DNA of 64,000 nucleotides. It comes from Xylogone sp. PMI_703. Taxonomy: Eukaryota; Ascomycota; Leotiomycetes. The first letter of the stretch is position 1. Each line of letters begins with the position of its first letter. The notes under the pieces were generated by a model, which saw only the letters and a program-made list of their open reading frames with translations, was not told where the DNA came from and made no database searches. Positions 34,377 to 45,795 of the stretch are shown piece by piece. Location: NCBI GenBank assembly GCA_021399445.1, contig JAJTUQ010000002.1:5270001-5334000 (forward strand), written 5' to 3'. The position numbers and the translations under genes are program-made.

Positions 34377-34872
34377 CAGAATGTCACGACCCCGGATTGA
34401 CACCCGAAATCTACCAGTAGAATTGTACTCGCACAGGCCGGCACAAACTTTATAACAGTAAAACATGAGACGGCGACAACGACACCGATAAGTGAGGTCG
34501 TGGCTGGTATCATATTACCGACAGGAAAGCGCTGGTAGAATTCTACTGACAGAATCCTGTTACCAGAATGCGGGCGATAGGATTCTCCCAGGCGGTTAGG
34601 TCACGTGATGGACCTTAGGACCTTAAGGGTCCAAGGGTCCATGGGAAGGACCTCAGAACTCTAAGGGTCCCAAGGTCCACAAACAACACACTCATTATAT
34701 AAGTAGATAGTTTCTTTAGTAAGGAGCTTGGTGCTCAACTCAATTGATTTACAGCATACCTGCATTTCATAGTAACTATCCTAATCCTTGTGAAGTTATT
34801 CTCTTGCCCTTTACCTTCATCTATCATTTGAGTGATAGATACCCCAAACCCTAGTAGGAACGTTACACAGAA
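34377..34872. mobile_element. Solo LTR of a retrotransposon with 5-bp target-site duplication
   Basis: A 486-base unit (34382-34867) begins TGTCACG and ends CGTTACA, imperfect inverted ends of the TG...CA type. It is flanked on both sides by CAGAA (34377-34381 and 34868-34872). Inside are a TATA-like box (TATATAAG, about 34697-34704) and GGTCC/GGACC-rich short repeats at about 34611-34680. No gag-pol sequence is adjacent, so this is a recombined solo LTR. Confidence 0.82.
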
Positions 34873-35225
34873 TATCATAAAACAAGGCATACACAAGGCA
34901 CATGAACGAACCACTCCCTTAGTTGAGTATGAAGAGGTTGTTGATTGTAGTGCTAGAACCTCTAGTAAGTTTATACCAGCTTGGCTCAGACTGGCTATTA
35001 CTAATACATGACATGTTTCCCTACCACATTATTCATTATTGTACAAAAATAGGTGTGGTTGCACTGGGTATATATGAAGGAAGTAATACAGCCGAGTGTT
35101 GTCATAAAAGCTTTAACTTTTATTTTATTAAATATCAAATATAAATTATATATGAAATGCGAATTCTCGGTGTTATTATTTTGTACTTATATTTTATGGA
35201 ATAAATTACAGTTTAAAATTCAGCT
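34873..35225. other. AT-rich spacer between LTR and tRNA-His
   Basis: No gene supported; short open frames here lack any family signal. Confidence 0.4.
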
Positions 35226-35332
35226 GGTGGTATGGTGTAACGGTAGCACGTAGTGTTGTGGAATTCTTTGGAATATTACTGATAAAGTGATACTGATCCG
35301 CTAAGATCCGGGTTCGATTCCCAGTACCGCCA
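35226..35332 (+). tRNA. tRNA-His(GTG) with 36-nt intron
   Basis: The acceptor arms GGTGGTA and TACCGCC pair fully (one G-T). The D arm is GTGT-AACGGTA-GCAC. The anticodon arm is TAGTG (35251-35255) with CGCTA (35299-35303). The loop TTGTGG places GTG at 35258-35260. The intron 35262-35297 sits at the canonical 37/38 site. The T arm CCGGG-TTCGATT-CCCAG has one C-A mismatch. The discriminator base is A. A T5 run follows about 8 bases after the gene. Confidence 0.78.
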
Positions 35333-35931
35333 AAATTTGTTTTTGTTTTCTAATTCTTTTTTCAGTCCTTTCTTTATAGATTATATACATAAAACCTAAT
35401 TAGTAATTTTTATAAAATTTAAAAAATTTATTTTGTTTTACTGAAAAACTTAACTAGTTATAGGACGGGAAAATATTAATGTAGGTATTGTGACATATCC
35501 TGATGTTGTTAGGTAGTCCACAAAAGCGAGTCAACGATTAAACACTAATAAATCTCCTTTCCTATCACGAAACCCTCTTTTACTTCAAGAAATTGGATTA
35601 TCCTCGGGTATAGCATGATATGACGTCAATATCTAGCAACGACCCCGGCACTGGAACCATCAGTTGAGCGGCGTCGTTATCTTCCCTTCGCTTAGCTTCA
35701 TTTCGTGCGTTGTTCTTGTTGGCCTTGTCCCCAGGTTATCTTGCTTCTGCCTCCAATATCTACTTTGCTTTGTAAACGGGCATCGTTCCTGACCCTATCT
35801 TGTTTATCTCGTTACAAACATTAATTGTATTTCGATTTTCTGTTTAAAATCAGAGATCGGGATTATTTTGCGACAGAGAATAAGTGATTATTAGTAATTC
35901 ATTAAAGTAGAGATAAGAAAATCTTTGATGG
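35333..35931. other. AT-rich spacer between two tRNA genes
   Basis: No gene, repeat or terminator other than short T runs. Confidence 0.4.
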
Positions 35932-36022
35932 TCTAACGGTCATGATTTCCGCTTGTCATGTGATGATAGAACGTTTATCAGACAAAGCGCGGGAGATCGG
36001 GGTTCGACTCCCCGTCAGAGAG
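35932..36022 (+). tRNA. tRNA-Asp(GTC) with 29-nt intron
   Basis: The acceptor arms TCTTTGA and TCAGAGA pair with one wobble. The D arm GGTCTAACGGTCATGAT and the T arm CGGGG-TTCGACT-CCCCG are typical of fungal tRNA-Asp. The anticodon arm is TCCGC with GCGGG; the loop TTGTCA gives GTC at 35955-35957. The intron occupies 35959-35987 at the canonical site. The discriminator is G at 36022. Confidence 0.9.
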
Positions 36023-37003
36023 GATACCTCCTCTCTTGAGTTCAAGACCCTGAATATAAAATTCAGAATCACCTCGAGAGAACTTTTTTTTTCAAAATAC
36101 TTCATTTTCAGTCGGAATGTTTTGTTCATTGCCGCTTTTAAGCATAATTTAGTGAGACGTTGCATCATGTTTCAATTTTTTGTACCCAAGAAAGCCATCT
36201 CGTTGTACTTTAATTTGGCTCGGATGAGCAGTGAAGACAGTTGTAGTTACTTAAAATTTATCCTTCTTTAGGAATGACATATCCGCATAGAACCCTGTTT
36301 TTACCTATATTTCTTTCGGTTCACATAGGCATAGCTCAAATATCGTAGATCCTTTTGTTTGGGCGTATAACAACTAAATATGCCCTAGGCTAAATGAATC
36401 TAATTCATTAAGATTCTACTCCCTATAGAAATAGTATTTCTAGATTCGGCTAGTTAAATGCAATTTGAAATACTAATGTATAGTGCAGATTCTATAAACC
36501 TTCATGACTAGCTGATTGCTAGGGAGTTCCATTATACAGAGCGATAGAATCTTGGGACGCTGTGGAGTCATAGAACTATGGATTAATCCGTAACCCTCTA
36601 TTAGAAGGACTATTCAGACCTTATCTGGCTATAGATATCCCCATAGCAGGCCCCGAACTCTCGATTAAGCCGTCCACTTCTTAGTTCACATATGTCGCTA
36701 ACGTTAATATTCCCGTGAATCAAAAAGTCCATTATCATCACTATGCCTGGGGGTTATTTGGTCATCGTACTGTGATTAGGTAGCGCTTAAGTAAGAAAAA
36801 ATTTGCACCTTTAAAAAAACAATAAAGAAGATTAATCCGGAGTCAATCACATACTACTTCTATTATTACATCTATTAATATCGTCTATACATTTCTCCAT
36901 CTTTATAGTATGCAAAGCTAGTGAAGTTTAAATATAACTTAAATTTGTAACTTTTCAGTCGTGGTCTCGTAAGACGATAACAATGGCAATTGTCACGTAA
37001 TGC
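36023..37003. other. AT-rich stretch, nothing recognised
   Basis: A T9 run at about 36084-36092 could terminate Pol III read-through. No gene supported. Confidence 0.4.
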
Positions 37004-39141
37004 TCAATAACGTCCAGCACACAACCTGCCACCAGCTTTCCAATCCGTGGTTGTGATATTTGGATATTGGTATCCGAGAAAATCAATGAGCTGAGTGAAT
37101 GGCGCTGGGCTTCCGTGTGCGGGAATGACCCTAAGAATAGATTGTTAGGGTAAGATTTCCTAGGTACAATCATAAGGGAGCGATGACTTACAAAGCATTT
37201 TTACTTAATCCATCACCAACTGCCTGATCCACCCAGGTTCTAGCTAACTTATCATCAATTGGAAGGGAGGTGGACCATGCATCAGCAACATAAGCTACAA
37301 TACTGTTATTGGCGGATGGGCATGCTTTGCTGACAATAGAGTAAGTCCAGTCGACAGCATGAGCAGCTTCTGGGCTCCAGAGGAATCGAGCTTGCATGGA
37401 AGAGTCTCTATGGATATAAGGTTTCTTGTCACTGCACAATATATTAGTAAATCGCATCGTCTGTCGTGCTTGTAGGGCCGCTTACTTAAAAGTAACCAGC
37501 TTGGCACCGGGGATCTGCTTCCAGTAGGATGCTGAAACTTCCGGTACAATGAGTTTGGCTCCAAGCTTGACATATTCACTGGCACCGTAGTTGTGGTCAT
37601 GGTGGTGGTGGGAGGGCTAATAATTCCATATAAGCATAATCCTTGACCTAGGCAGCGCTACAACTGATAGAAAATTAGGAGGCATACCCAAAGGTGTGTA
37701 ATTGGCTTCTTGAGTGTCTCATTCACCCATCGAATCACCAAATCAGTCTGATGTGGAGGACTCTCCATCACAAGAACTCCATCGTCGAACTCTAACACTG
37801 CTTGTTCCAGATTCGGTGCATCTAGGAATGAGATTAAGTGGAGACCTGGGAGATCCGCCACCGGATGCGTAACGCTGATGTTTTCCAAGGTACCGGCATA
37901 TTCACCTGACCATATAGTATTCATATAATATTCACCAATTTCCGCATGAGAATACCCTGGAACTGGAGCAGGCATTTCCTTTGGCGTAGTACTTTCGGTC
38001 TCAGGTAGGCCATCAAAGAAGGTAGAAGAGTATAACGGGTTGGTAGTAATTTGAGTCAAAGTGGTCTCTTCTAAAACAGCCTTTCCATTGTAGATGGTGC
38101 TAAACTTTTGTGGGAACTGGATACCGTTCACGGTTGTGTAGTTTGAGAGTTCAAGATCGCTGGTGGAAAGACCGAAGATAGCATGGTTCTCGAATGAACG
38201 GATAATGTACGGAAGATTTGTTGCTGTATCGAAGATCACCGCAATACCGAGTGTCTGGTCGTATACTGTACACACATTAGTTTTAGAAATGGTTTTATGA
38301 TTGACGAAGGCTTTACCAGCCGGTAATTTGACTCCACTCTCAAGAGTGACTATCCGAGAAGTAGCATTATGCGATTGGATCTAGTAGTCATTTAGAATAA
38401 GATTCTCACGATATCAATCCGAAAACTCTTACATCTAATAACAGCTTTGGAGACAATTTTTGTGCTTGAAGGAGGAGATAGTCTGCTAATACGCCTAGGA
38501 TCTGGCTCAGTACCACTTAAATACAATACTGGTATGGCGGTACTTACCAGCAGTATATCCGGATGTCTGGTCAGGAGATATGAATACATTATTATTGCCC
38601 TCGATGAAGCATGCATATCCATCGTCACCACTTTGCATCACCAGAGAAAATTTTGCCGGTGCAGCCGTCGGTTGTGAAAAGTACCAGTAATCTGATGATT
38701 TTGTCAACACGTTCTTTGCTATCATTTTGAGAAGGCCTTACCAGAACGTTGGAAGTTTCTATCTATGCGTTGTCGTAGAACTCCATCGGAAAAGGAGAAT
38801 GATACATTTTGATTCCCTGCAATGGTAATATATCGATCGCTCTCTAGCAGCTTATAGTTTTGCATCAGGGTAGCACTGCGATATATCCTAGAAGCGTGCT
38901 TAGTTAGGAGAGCGGGGGTGAGTAGACGTTCCCTGCCAAAAACATACCCTCCTGAATCATAAATAACGCCAGATAGATTGGCTAGAGCAGATTGGCCACC
39001 GAGAGCTCTAATACCATTTGAAATAAGCTGAGTAGCTGGCGGTGCAATTGGGGCAGAACAGTTGCAGCCGTGACTGTGAGAGCTATGAGCCTCGGCAACT
39101 GCTACAACCAGCGTGAAGAGCGTGGTTAGGGTGGTTAACAT
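37004..39141 (-). CDS. Secreted metallo-beta-lactamase-fold hydrolase
   Basis: Eight exons (38742-39141, 38548-38691, 38433-38494, 38317-38380, 37688-38265, 37486-37616, 37192-37431, 37004-37130) give 581 residues. A signal peptide (LTTLTTLFTLVVAVAEA) precedes a short His/Cys segment (HSSHSHGCNC). The zinc signature HHHHDH lies about residue 405-410 (exon 37486-37616), and a second metal His in VIPAHGSP near the C-terminus (ending GGRLCAGRY). The substrate is unknown; fungal relatives are an uncharacterised extracellular family. The intron 38266-38316 is 51 nt with no stop, so its retention would only add 17 residues; I spliced it because the family reads LPAVYDQTL. Donors and acceptors are otherwise standard. 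Confidence 0.85.
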
Positions 39142-41606
39142 CTTTATGAGATTAGATCTTGACTTCTTCGAAGATCCTTCTGATGGTTCTCGAGAGCAAG
39201 TTGTCCTTAACCCAATGCTTTAAGGGCTATTTTATATCCAATAATGAGTCTGATTATTGAAACCACGGAATTGCTCCGTTTAATTACATAGCACCAAACC
39301 CTGCCCATACCGATCTAATTGACTTCTAACCTTTGGACATCATTCAAAATATCTCCTTGTTCCCTGCAATTCTCATAGTTTCAGATCCACAGTGATACGT
39401 AACCAGGATAAATAGGAGTATTTATCAGATCCTTCATTAATTCAAAGAACTTACGTCTAAGTATTATTCAGCATCTATAGACGATCACTGTGTGTTTTGG
39501 TATTAAAGCATTCCACTGGTTGGTACCGTTGACATAATGACGTTGCTAGATATCCGTGCCGGGTAGCTGGAATGTGGTTCGCGGATAGGTGCTGTTATGG
39601 GCGGGTCCAGAATATGGGCTCATAGCTGCGCCTGGAACGTCAGTACGCCATTAGTCTCTCCAGAGGTACCTGATTGGCCTGAAAGTCGCTGCTTGGTGCT
39701 TGGCAGGCTTACAGTGTCAGCCTCGGCATATGTCCCCTAAAATAAGGAATTTACTACGATACCAATAATTATTTGTCGATCAAAGATACCTTAGGAACGG
39801 TATTGCCATCATATTCTGTTTCAGGTAGATATAGTCAGGGGTATCCACAAGTAAAGCCCACCAGAGAAAGGCTATATGGTGACAACGTTGACCGCAATGA
39901 ACATCAGCTACTTGGCACTGGATTCCTCATCAATTCACATACGTCACGAGTAACCTAAGCATTGTTATTATTATAGCGCATCCAAGTATTCGGTTGTATG
40001 GATTCGACATTAATTACGTGTACGTGTGTGCGTGTATGTTATTCATAAGCAGACAAATATGCTTACAATTCCGCAATATCTGCATCCAATATATTTGAGG
40101 CTATGTTGCCAAGACTATAGCGCTCAAGGAAATGCAGATCCGTCCACAAATACAGTAATTACCAAATGGGGTGCTTTGCTTACTTCTCTGCCCTCTAACA
40201 GATACGTTCTTACACAGCTTTCCTCTCATTTCCTTCGTAAAGACCAGTATTGGAGATTTCAATTCCTGATATAGCGAATCCACAATCACATGCAGATGCA
40301 CAAATAGACCGCCATGATATGAAAACTACAGTCCCACCCAGGTTGCACTTGGTAATGAACAGCTTTTGGTCAACATATTTTGACCATGTTGAAAGAGAGC
40401 TGGATTTTTCGTTTTATTGGCACTATGACTTAAAATATAATCCCTCAATCAGGAGCTACTTGATTTCAATTGGAATAGTCACTCAGCTTCTTAAGTTAGT
40501 GAATACCTGCAAGTATCTTAAATCTATGAAAGTTTACTACCCTGAATTAATATAAGTGACTCAATTTCCTTTCCGTTGGTGACTTCAATTTATACCCTAA
40601 TACTTTCCATCCAACGCTACGCATTATTGATCTTCTAGATAAACTTCCTCACAGTCAGAATTTAGTCGATCGCGATCAGCCGTGTGCTCCACTCAGAGCA
40701 AATAGCTAGCCACTATCTCCACCAATAATACACGCAAGACCTTGAAGCATGAATAGAAAAGGGAATAACTCTGAAGATCATCAAAAAGAGATCCACTCAT
40801 ACTTGGCCGCAACGCATCGCCTCCTTAGAACTGCAGACATCAACACAACCCCCCACTAAGAGAACACGGTGAATGAAGAGAACTAGCTTAATCACAACGC
40901 CATATTTGAAATCCTCCCACGACGTTAACTTGCAACGCTTCCCAGATACCATGACCCTCTAAGGCCCCTTAATTGGTGCCTATTCCTATTGACATCTTCA
41001 GATTATACCTATAAACGTTACGAGCATGGTATAATGTGCTATCGAGAAATCTCAAGAATCGACCTGCGCGAATCCTTGGAAGTAAATACTACGTAGTGTT
41101 TTATCTGCAGCCTGACCTATAGGACTAATTAGAAGAATTGCACCACAGGGTGCGATAGTATTGATTTTGAATAATAGTAAATGCGGAACCCCTATCATCA
41201 GATATAGATGTTCTGCCCCATACACCAATATCTTAGCTAATTAACCCCGTAAAGCGGGAGAATGGGCCGAGTCGGCCCGGAAAAGCTCAACCATAGAATC
41301 GTCGCATCAATGGTACGAGTAGCAACGAACATTGAAAACCAGCGACGTCATGATTAGTGAAAAAGTGTAGTTTAATTCGATACCTAGTTCTTATCCCAGC
41401 TAGACGAGACATTTCTAAAATACCAAACCCTCCTAGTACCTTGGCAAAACAAGCTATGTATCGTATTTACTACTCTATAGCGACGTAGGAGATGAAATAG
41501 ACTGGCCAAAGTGACTGCCAATGGAACACATCAGACATCATTAACATTAACTATTATCCAATTTCAAGTGAAATGCCCTAGTCTAATGCTGCTATCAAGT
41601 TTTATC
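39142..41606. other. 2.5-kb gene-free stretch
   Basis: AT-rich with no supportable reading frame, RNA gene or clear repeat. It separates two minus-strand genes. Confidence 0.45.
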
Positions 41607-43559
41607 TTAGCTTAAATTCGTAATTGGACTTCCAACATCATTCAAATACTCTCGGCACCACTTAAATTCCCTCCTCGCAATGCTCCTGCTGAGGATAGAT
41701 AGTATAATACTAGCTGCTACATGCACATCTTTCAGCGATTGCAGCACTACAGTACAATAGTATAGTCGAGTCCCTGATGAAACTCGCAGGTTATCATCTA
41801 GGGCCGTAGTCTGTTGCAAGCTGCAGAAAGCTGCAGTTAGAAGAGCCGTTACAGCAGTTAGTGGCAAGAATCGCGTCAGGTTGAATTGCTGAAGCCAGGA
41901 TACGACTCTAGTGATCTCATCGGTGGCAATTTCAGTTTTGTACCATGATAAAGTGCTGGAGTCATGGCTGCCAGAGCTTGGCGGAGAAGAGCATTGGCGG
42001 ATATTAGGCCGATGGAGAGTTATTAACGTAGTGAAGTAGAGTAGCTTCAAGAATGCAGCGTGTAGCCGGATGACTCTATTATTGCTGAGGCCATCATCCA
42101 CCACGATATCATACACCAACCATGATGGCAGATCTGCCAGCCAGCTGCTTAATACCGCATCATATTGTGATATCTTTTCCGAGGATGAAGGTATCGGAGC
42201 AAGAATCATTGTAGTTTCCATAACTTCACCTCTCCGAGCTTCGTCCGAGAACTGACACTCTAAGATCTCTGTTAGATGCTGACAGAGAGTGTTCTTAGCA
42301 AGGCACATAATTGCTATCTCCTTGTAGTATTCCCCGGACTCAAGACAGGAACAGTCTCCCAGAGACTCTACTAGGTGAGAGGGCAGAGGCTCAAGGTCGA
42401 AGTCATCAATGCAGAGGTCGGGTAGGTCCCACTCAGTCATCTCTCGTTTCAGATGCCGCCGCATGCCGAGTGCTGCTATTGCGCGCCTACAGAATGAACT
42501 CCAGAGCATACGTTTCCACAGGCGATTTCTCCGAGGGTCGGATCCGAGGTGTATAGGAGATACAACTTCGTTAGATACTGCCGGGAATCCTAGAGCTTGT
42601 GCCATTGAAAAGCTCAAGGAGGACCAGAACCAAGTATCCTTTTGGCTGTTGTCCGATTCGTACCAATAACTCATCAGAATCAAGGCCTGTACGACTGAAA
42701 ATCTATCGTCATCGGCATCAAAATCGTAGAGTAACTATTTTCTGTTAACCTAACACTTTAGTAGAACACACGGGAAGACAAACCCGAGCTTGTTGAAAGA
42801 GTGATCGCCGGGCTTCAACACGAGACTTAAACCCAAGAGAAGTCAAACATTCCATCTCAACAAATGCCGATGCCGCGAAGCCCACAGCATGAAACAATAA
42901 AAGACTGATTTTCTGATCGTCCTCTTCGAGAATGCTGCTAAGAAGCTGATGTAAATCAATGATAGGACACATAGGATGCACCCAGAGAATATAACTACGC
43001 AGAAACTTTTTAACGATAGCAAGCGAAGGAATCTTGAAAACGCCTTTCATATCTAAATACATAATATCTTCATCAAGGATGTGGCCTGGGAGTGGACGAA
43101 TATATGGAGGAAGCCAGTCACTAGGTCTCTTGTCGACAGGAGGTAAAGCAGCTATCGAGTACAGAGTGTCCAAATCCCACCCAGGAAGTATATCCTGCAT
43201 GGTGGAGTCGGTTAGAGGATTATATCTGGATTTATTGTGCTGTGAGGGGAATGGTTCGTCCGATAAATCCGATTCATCACCGTGTACATGTCGCTGTGGA
43301 GGTCTATCTTCATTTCGTCGATATTTGCTTAAATATTTCCGTCATGAGTGATTGTGTCGTTGCCATACAGGAGGATTACAAACCTTCTCCTTTTGCTCTC
43401 CAGAAACTTGCATTCATGCTCGCCGCGTGTACAATTGCTACAAGGGATGCCACGAGTCATCATATCACACTTCAGTTTACGATGCCGGCAATGCTCGCAA
43501 GCGCCCTTCGCTCTTCTCTTGATTTCAGTGCCATGGCTTGATTTTCGCTGCTGATTCAT
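41607..43559 (-). CDS. Zn2Cys6 transcription factor, intact, CTF1-like
   Basis: Nuclear regulator of 615 residues from exons 43384-43559, 42784-43327 and 41607-42734. The N-terminal zinc cluster is complete: CEHCRHRKLKCD then PCSNCTRGEHEC (Cys spacing 2-6-8-2-6), with basic residues on both sides (KRRAK, ESKRR). The fungal-specific middle domain follows (KKFLRSYILWVHPMCPIID, ARLLYDFDADDDRFSVVQALILMSYWYE, RRNRLWKRMLWSSFCRR), the pattern seen in cutinase-factor-like proteins. Both introns use GTTTGT donors. For the second intron I preferred the 49-nt form to a 37-nt one because it restores ARLLYDFD. Targets are unknown; the nearest genes are a metallo-hydrolase and an S33 peptidase. Confidence 0.88.
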
Positions 43560-44211
43560 CGCGGTAGACGGGATACTCAGTCTGATAAATATAGTAAGTT
43601 TGCTTGTGAAATAAAGAAGACACGATAAGCTTGAAGATGGAGAGACTTGTAGAATTATCTTAACTGGGGGTGGGGCGCATTATAGTAGGACTTGAATTTG
43701 CCCATACGGCCGTACCATAGACGGGTAGCGGCAGGAGCAGATTTCGCCAAGCCCGGGATTTACTGCTAGCGTGAGCTGTAGCTACCTTAGTGTGCACAAA
43801 CCCAATCACAATCATTGTGTCAGCTTTTTCTTTAACACCAAATTAGGAAATTGAAGCAGCGTCACGGTATCCACACCTTATGATATTTAAACGTGACTTT
43901 ATGAACAAATTGAAGAATGAATAGAGTGCACTAAGATCCGTACCGAGAAAGACTCAAGAATAAAGATATAACCCCGATAACAGAATTACTGAAGCATTTA
44001 CTATTCCTTGGTTGACTCTCACAGGACAGTCATGACACGTGAAGATGCAGGCAAGTCAGTTGTAAACTGCATTTTCATTGTTTATGCATCACTCTCTCGC
44101 CATAAATAACATCATCGTAGTTGAATTGAATATGAATTAGACCCAAGATTACCCTTATAACGCAACGTTACCAAGTTCTACAAATCAAAGTATATCCGCT
44201 CCGCTAACCAT
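43560..44211. other. Intergenic, nothing recognised
   Basis: Promoter region of the regulator on the minus strand and 3' flank of the peptidase. No further feature supported. Confidence 0.4.
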
Positions 44212-45795
44212 TCAAGAATCAAGTACAGTGTTTGGGGCAGGAAGTGTCCCATCCGCAAGGAAGGCATCAATAGCTGCGGCCGTTGCACCTCCAAGATTGT
44301 AGCTAGTATGACCACTACCGTTACGTGTCAGCAGAACTGCAGACGGAATCTGAGCTAGAAGACCTTGAGCCCAGACATAACTTGTCTCGGGGTCGTGATA
44401 GGAGTTGACCATCAGAATCGGAGGTGCTTTCGCCATGGCAGCCTGGTCAAGAGGATGGTTAGGGTTCGCCACCGGTGCCGGCCATCCGATACAGGATGTC
44501 TGATAACTGTATGTCTGAGACGCGCCTTTGGTATGAGGCGCGATGTAGCTGCCGAGTTGTTCTTTATACTTCACATCTGCTAATGTGGTTGCATTGTGGT
44601 ACCAGTCGAGGCAGCCGATGGCGAGATTTGGAAACGAGGGGTCCGCTTCAGTAGTTGCAAGTGGAGTGGAAAGTCCAGTCGCATCGCCTGCAAGTGTTTG
44701 GTTGAGCACCTGAGCTAGGACCGGCCAACCAATACCGTTAGTGATATTGACGAATAGCAGGTAGCCAGCGCCTTGTACGTTGAAGAGGATATCCGCGCCC
44801 GTTACAGTTCCTTGACAAGGACTTCCGTTTCTACCACAACCAAGAGCGGGAATTGGTGTTTTGTCTGCGCTGGCAACTAAATCATCGAATATCTGAGGAA
44901 GATTCTGACCTTTGAAAGAACACTCTTCCAAGGTTGCTGCCTCGTTACACCATTTGAAGAACTGGTTCAGTGTGTCCTCATATGTGGAGCTTTCAGCATG
45001 CAAAAGATTTGTCTCGGCCGGCGCATGATCGACGTTCCCATCAAGAAGCATCCTCCCCACGTTTTCAGGATACAGCTCCGCATAGGCTGCACCAAGCATC
45101 GTTCCGTAAGAGAGCCCTATCCAGTTCAATTTACCTTCATTAAGAGCAACGCGGACAGCTTCCACGTCCCGTGCAGCACTTGTAGTGTCCAGATGGTAAA
45201 ATAACTTGCCAGTCATATTAAGACAGCTCTCGCCGAGTGCCTTATTCTTGTCCACCAGCTTCTGGAAATCTGCTTCGTTGGTTGGGAAGTTTGTGACTCT
45301 CTCGTTATAAAGCCCGGGAGCGCACTTGACAGGTGTGCTCAAGCCAACACCTCGAGGATCAAGTCCAATCACATCGTAATAGTCGACAGTAGTATTGCTA
45401 AAGACATTTATACCGAGAGCATGGGCGATGGCATCTGATGAGCCAGGACCCCCAGGACCGCCAGGATTAAATACAATACTACCAACTCGCTTCCCAGGAG
45501 CAGTGGCTCTGTACCTTGCCATTCCCAGAGTTATTGTGTCATCGTCTGGATTACTCCAGTCTAGAGGCACTTCGAGCGAGCCGCAGTCAAGGCCAGGAAG
45601 GGTCCCCAATTTAGAGACATCATCAGGAGGAATCCCAAGGTTGGCTAATGCAGGAAAGTTCGCTAGGGTGCAGTTTTTCCAAACAATCCCAGTATCCAAC
45701 GCTTCCGCACTCGAGATAGGCTTAGAAGTAGAAACTGATATTAGTGCTGATAGTATCAGGCTTCCTAGGCCACGTTTGTGGGAGTTACTCGACAT
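44212..45795 (-). CDS. Secreted S33 peptidase (tripeptidyl/prolyl aminopeptidase type)
   Basis: Alpha/beta-hydrolase peptidase that releases N-terminal peptides or Pro, related to Streptomyces tripeptidyl aminopeptidases. One exon, 527 residues. A signal peptide (LGSLILSALISVSTS) is followed by the oxyanion-hole motif NPGGPGGPGSS. Then come DVIGLDPRGVGLSTP, the nucleophile Ser in GLSYGT, the acid Asp in VNSYHDPETSY and the catalytic His in GSGHTSYN; the last two lie in the C-terminal TAP-like domain. Multiple sequons support secretion. No lesion is seen. Confidence 0.93.
   Translation of the reverse strand: MSSNSHKRGLGSLILSALISVSTSKPISSAEALDTGIVWKNCTLANFPALANLGIPPDDVSKLGTLPGLDCGSLEVPLDWSNPDDDTITLGMARYRATAPGKRVGSIVFNPGGPGGPGSSDAIAHALGINVFSNTTVDYYDVIGLDPRGVGLSTPVKCAPGLYNERVTNFPTNEADFQKLVDKNKALGESCLNMTGKLFYHLDTTSAARDVEAVRVALNEGKLNWIGLSYGTMLGAAYAELYPENVGRMLLDGNVDHAPAETNLLHAESSTYEDTLNQFFKWCNEAATLEECSFKGQNLPQIFDDLVASADKTPIPALGCGRNGSPCQGTVTGADILFNVQGAGYLLFVNITNGIGWPVLAQVLNQTLAGDATGLSTPLATTEADPSFPNLAIGCLDWYHNATTLADVKYKEQLGSYIAPHTKGASQTYSYQTSCIGWPAPVANPNHPLDQAAMAKAPPILMVNSYHDPETSYVWAQGLLAQIPSAVLLTRNGSGHTSYNLGGATAAAIDAFLADGTLPAPNTVLDS

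Noticed and set aside
42735..42771. 37-nt intron in the CTF1-like regulator
   Set aside because: A 49-nt alternative with the same GTTTGT donor type as the first intron restores the family motif ARLLYDFD.
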